A program made the position numbers and the translations under genes. A stretch of DNA of 64,000 bases from Onchidella celtica (lineage: Eukaryota > Mollusca > Gastropoda > Systellommatophora > Onchidiidae): positions 64,783,370 to 64,847,369 of the forward strand of contig OZ007570.1 in assembly GCA_963931925.1 (NCBI GenBank), in the 5' to 3' direction. Below the pieces are notes generated by a model. That model was given only the letters and a program-made list of their open reading frames with translations. It searched no databases and was not told the origin of the DNA. Shown here in pieces: positions 42,001 to 48,000 of the stretch. The first letter of the stretch is position 1. The number at the start of each line of letters is the position of its first letter.

Positions 42001-45000
42001 GTGATTGTATAAAATTAGAAATACCGATCTAGCCTAGATTAGATAGACATTGATCTAGAGATCTAGTCTAGAATCTGGATCTATGTTGTTGTAGCACTAG
42101 CAGCCAGAACTGAATTCATCACGTCAGTCCATCATGTTGCCACAGAGATCTCTGCCTTTTCATGAAAAACGCCACCATAAATGCCATCAAGAAACTTTTG
42201 GCTGCAGGAAGCAAAAACCATTTCATTCTGTTCAAATTTTTATTCCATTTCCAATTTTGTGATCATAATAATCTAGATTTATCAAACAAAATTATAACCA
42301 AGTTAGAAAGATGGAGCACATTTCATTCTATAAAACGATGTTAAAAAGTGAATTTTACTAGTTTAGCATAAAATATGAAAAAGGTCTAGTCTAGATCTAG
42401 GCCTATATTGTGGTTTTCACTATTTCAGTACCTTGGCAGGTCCAGTGCTCAATGCACTATCTGATTTTTGTTTTCTCGACAGTTAATTTCAGTTGCCTAT
42501 GCCTAGATGAAGATCTAGACTAGATCTAGGTCTGTTGAAAGTGATCTTGGTTTATTTGGAGTCACCGGCTTTTTAATGTCCTCTTGACTAGATCTAGATA
42601 GATCTAGATATTTTAAAAAAAAGATGTGCATAGATCTAGATCTAGCTCTTGATTTTTCTGGCTTGCAGTTTCAAAAGGTGATGATGCGTTCAGATAAATG
42701 TGATTTCCCCCATTTGATTTTTGTTCAGACTTCACTGGAGAAGGAATTCTTCGGTTTGTCAGTTCTTTATGTTTGCTTGTATGACCTTCAATTTTTCCTT
42801 TGCAGTTGATCCTTTAGGGGCACATCTTTTATGTGGAACCCAATGGGCAATAACTGCTATATAAAACCGTGTCATGATCCTCCCTTGCCTCATTCAATGG
42901 TTCTGGGACTACAGAACATGGACAATTCACCTTTCAATAACATTCATTTGAATTAGAACAATTGTTTTAATTTTCCGGCAGTAAGATGTGGGTAAAATTT
43001 AAAGTAGAAATTTAGTACAGTGTTGTTTTTTGTTTTCAGGAAAATGATCACTGCAGGATGATGTGACCCTGAAAAAAAAAGTGTTTTTGCACAACATGCA
43101 TTGTACACAAGTCAAATGTTTTCCTACCGTAGTAGATTAAAAAATTGTGAAAGTGGGTTAACAGCAGATTTTGCCACTTTTCTGAGTAATTTAACTGTGG
43201 TACATGACCTTTTGTACTTGATATCAGCAACTTCTAAGCTGGTGTAATGAAATTGACTGAAGAAACAATTGGTCATAAAACCATTTCCTTTGAGCATAGT
43301 CAGGCCTTTTTTATTCTTTGTACAGGATCAATCTTGAAGGGATTTCACTTCTTCTCTGAATTCATCATGCTAGTTGAATTGGTGTCAGTGTATTTTTCAG
43401 TTGGTAGGAACAGGCCAGTATGAATAAATGCTTACTGGTATACTTTCATATTTCTGTTCTCAAGCTCCTTGATAAAGCCCTGGCGCTCATGATAGAAGCT
43501 CGCAGCCGCCAGCCTTCTTCATCCAGTAACACGGACACAGCTCAACTCCTTCTGATCCTGTCAGATGGCCATGGTGTATTCCGGGAAGGCATGGACACTG
43601 TGAGGAAGGCGGTGCGCCGTGCTCGCTCAGCTCGAATTTTCCTTGTGTTTGTTGTCATGGATAATCCTGACAAAAAGGTGGGCACGATCAACTGTTGATG
43701 AGTTGTATGTTGATCCTGTAACTACTAGTAGTAGATTACCAGGTTGAATGATAAAAAGTGGCAATAGGTGCATACGGTGAAGTCAAGTGGATTATTTTTA
43801 TGGCACTGTCCTTTTGCACCGCTTCTCAGCGGTGTATAAAAACCAGCGTTTTTTCACACCGCTTTTTCCGCATGCGCGAACGCATTGTTGTGACTATACT
43901 TCACTTCCGCTTGCTGGTTTATAAATGAGACAAAGGAGCCCAGGCTTACACAGAGTCCACAAATCTGCACTTGATTAGTTGATCTCGTCAATCGTCAATC
44001 TTCACTGATTCATTTGCGAACGGCAGCGTACTCAATTTTAAAACTTGAAATTTCACCAGTTTTGTTATGAAGGTTGGAAGTTCGTTTGCAAGTTTTGACT
44101 TCTCACGAGCTTTGAAAGACTTTGAAGAGTCAACATACACTTGTTTTTCAATCTCAAATTCCGAAACGCTTGAAGGAAAAAACAAATCCAGAAAGAGAAA
44201 ACTCGAGGATCGAATTTGTAGCCAAATGAAAATCTGAGAAAGAACGACGGTTATTTTGCACCTCTCCAGAGCGGTGAGAAAGAACGCTGCCTATTTTTAT
44301 ATGATGGCAAATTTTGCATTCAAATTTCGTTTGATATTATATCCTTTTAGGGTAGGATAACAAATTGTGAGTGAAGAACATGATGCTTTGAAAATCTGCT
44401 AAATATGAAATATGTACCTGCACATTGGATGAAAATTGTTCGTAGGTGTATTGTCAATAGCTGGAGTAATTTCAAAATGATTGCAGCCAGTTGATCAGTA
44501 AAGAGGTTCCCAAAGTGTACTTTCACCATGTCAGTTGACATATGTGAGGGCAGCCTGGGAAAACCAGTCAGGATGCGAAAATTTCACAATTGGAGTTATT
44601 TGCACCATCATGTAGCAGAAGGTGTGCAGAGAATTTTGCTTTCTAAATTTTTATTTACTTCATAAGTTCATTAGAACCAAAGCTATGACATTTTAAAGGT
44701 ACAAAACACACGGATATTACAAAGTGAGAAAATGGCATTTAAAGTCAACACATTCATTTTCATACATTTTGAAGCATCTTTCTCACCTGGAAAACAAAAT
44801 AATAATCACAAACTTTAAATACTCAGCAGAGATCAACATTTCAAGCAACCAGGCCTTTTTTTTTTTTTTTTTCGCATTCATGAAGTCAAGTCAAAACATG
44901 TTATGCTGGATCTAGCTCTATCACTGTCTCTCTGTCTGCCATCTTGTTGATAGCAATCGCTTTTTTTTTTTTTGCATATATTAATTAAAATAAAATTCTT

Positions 45001-48000
45001 CTGCACTTAGAATACATCAGGAGAAAGTTTTCTGCACAAAGCAAAGGTTGCTTTGTCAGATAAAATATTTAAGTCTACAATTGCAATTTAAAATCAATTG
45101 AAAAACCGATTTATCATAAGGTTGGCCTCATGTAAACAGGCGGTGATCTTTTGTTTATGAAAATGCGCAACTCTTACAAAATACTACAGAGCCATTGTAT
45201 TTATGCATACTAGTCATGAATGAAAAGCTGTGGATTTTCCTTTTCCATTGGTATATGGTGTGACAGGGTAGTAAAATATGAGTGCGCGTCCAAAAGAGGA
45301 CAAAGGTGTTAAACCATGAAAACGGTGAAATAACGTGATACCGTACCAACAAATTTGGTCCACTACATTTAAAATGCAAAATTGAAGTATTTAGAAGCTT
45401 TATTCCATGCTAAGACTTACTACACACAAGATGTAGGACTGGATGTAGAATGAGTTTCTGACGAGGCGTTCTCACTACAGGCCGGTCAGCCGAATGTAGG
45501 TCAGACATGTAGTGGGCCGTCTCGCCGCAGAGAGACTGACTAGCATTAATTAAATAATACGTTTAGTACTACATGTATTACTAGAACAGAGGTCCACATG
45601 GGCTAGCTCAGATACTAGTAATGAGAAATGTGTTCTAACAAACTATCGCGTTTTCGGCATTACTTAGAACACACAAAAATGTTTTTAAAATTATGATAAG
45701 TGAAAAAATTAAACACACAAAATACCTTCATTACCAAATACTACGTGCAGGACCAACGATGCTTGGTTCAGTTTAAAAAAAATTACATAAATTCATATGA
45801 TTCATAAAACTGACAAATTGACCAAGCGATGAAGCATGGTTCAATAACACAACTGTGCATGTACTGATGTAGATTCATTTTTTAATTCTAGATCTAGTGT
45901 GATGTGGAATTTGAGTGAATGAAAATTTCTGTGTTGTTTAAGAAACAGAACCTCATTTGAACAGTATTCGTGGTTTAATTCTGATAGCCTGCATAGAATG
46001 GCACCAGATAAAAGCCGTCATTATAATGCAGTGTATACCAGGGGAAGTTAATAGCAATCTTTCAGACACACACTTAAATAACTCCCTATCCTCATTCAGT
46101 CATTGCCTTTACCACCACCTTCACCCTATACCAAACAAAAATGAACATGAATGGGAGAAAGAAAAAAGACAAACTGTACAACATCAATAGCACTGACAAC
46201 AATAACAATGAACTAAATGTTATTTTGTACTCACGAATACATGTAGTCTGTAATGTGGATGCAGGCATTATAATAATTACTCCAGGGATTTATTGTGATT
46301 TTGACGTCAGTTTAGCAATCTTCCTCTTTGGATGTTTTCGCTTTGCAACTGGAGGCAGAACCGCTTCAAAAGAATAACCAAGTGAATGCAAGAAGGAGAT
46401 CCTGGTGCGTGTAGATGCGACTGTTCTTTGGGGTATTTGTTAGTGTTACAGATCTTTTGATGAGTGCAGTCTTCTTGTCATCATACTGATCCGATGCATA
46501 AATAAGCCATCACAAAGCGAAGAACTTCATCAAGTTGACTCCATGACTTAATTTTCTTTATAAACTGGTGAAAAATCCTCTTCACACTGCAGTATGCTTC
46601 ATAGTCTAAAATTAACGTCTCACTCTCAACTTTGCTTATAATAGTTATAATTTGAAATGAACAGAAAACTCTGGTATTGGACCGGTTCTCTCATGGCTAA
46701 GGAAAATGTAATTGTTCGGTTGTTTAGTACTCGTTGGCCAAAAAACCCAGGTCTTTTAGTTTGCGACTTAACAGGTCATGGAAGCTCTCAGATTTTAGTG
46801 AGTCAAGTTCGAGAAACTCACTCATTTCATCGATATCCACTGCGCAGGCCTCTTGTGTAGACATTTTTCTGCGGCGTGGAGTAGTGGAGGTAGAAGTGGG
46901 AACACAAGATGAGGGAACATTAGGAAACACAGATGGGGGCACAGCTGGAACATAATGCCGAGAGGACTGGATCTTAGTTGTAGGAACATCTTTTGGCCAA
47001 TGCAGGGCGCAAATCCCCATGTTTCCAATAACATCTTCTACATTCAGTTTGTTCGGTAAGCTTGCAACCCACTCGTGACACTTAGTTTTGTCCTTTGGAA
47101 ATCCATAGATTGGTATTTTCTCTTTGGAATCATCAGTTTTATAGCCTGTTTTGCAGCCAAACACAGAACACTTTCGTCCCATTTTGAGTGAATATTTGTA
47201 GACCCCTAGTCCAGTTCATGTAAAAAGTAGAATCTAGATCTAGATCTAGACTAGATCTACAGTCAAGGCGGTTTCCTACAATCAATAATGCAGCTCACTC
47301 ACAGCCACCGTACAGCACGAAACACCACAATTTACAATGCACTGATGTTACAGAATCCCAGTTGATGTGATGAACTAAAACAAAAAAATACAGTTTACAG
47401 AATCCTTCGTTCTCTTCTTGACTTGATGAAATGAAATCAAGAGACGGATAAATGAAGGAGTCACTTCTATGTATATTCTGATCTGTCTAGATATCTTAAA
47501 ATCTTTATAATCCACGAGTTCACAAGTTGAAGCATGAGTAGCGAATGTGTAATGTAAACTGTCTTTGAATTTCGGGAAATACAGACCGGGTCGATGCCGT
47601 ACTTATTTCATTTATGGTATCGAGTCTCACTTTACTCTCTATTTTATATTTGTCATGTCGTATCGATTTGGAGTATCGATATTGTCACTGAAAAATCAGG
47701 GGGAGTAACTGCCCTTTGTTTCTGAGTGAGGCCTGGTGAGGCTAGCCAGTGGTCGGACCACTACATGTCTGACCTACATTCGGCTGACCGGCCTGTAGTG
47801 AGAACGCCTCAGTTTCTGACCTTAGCTAAATTTAGACCTAGGGTAACCCAAACAACCTTTGGAAGCTGATTACTCAATACAAGGATTTTCGCAACCCAAC
47901 GGGTTTTCTTAGATTGCCTCACATATAACAAAGGGAAACGAATGATTTATATATTTGCACAAAAAACATTAATGAAACAGTGCAAAGAAAAAGCACAGCA

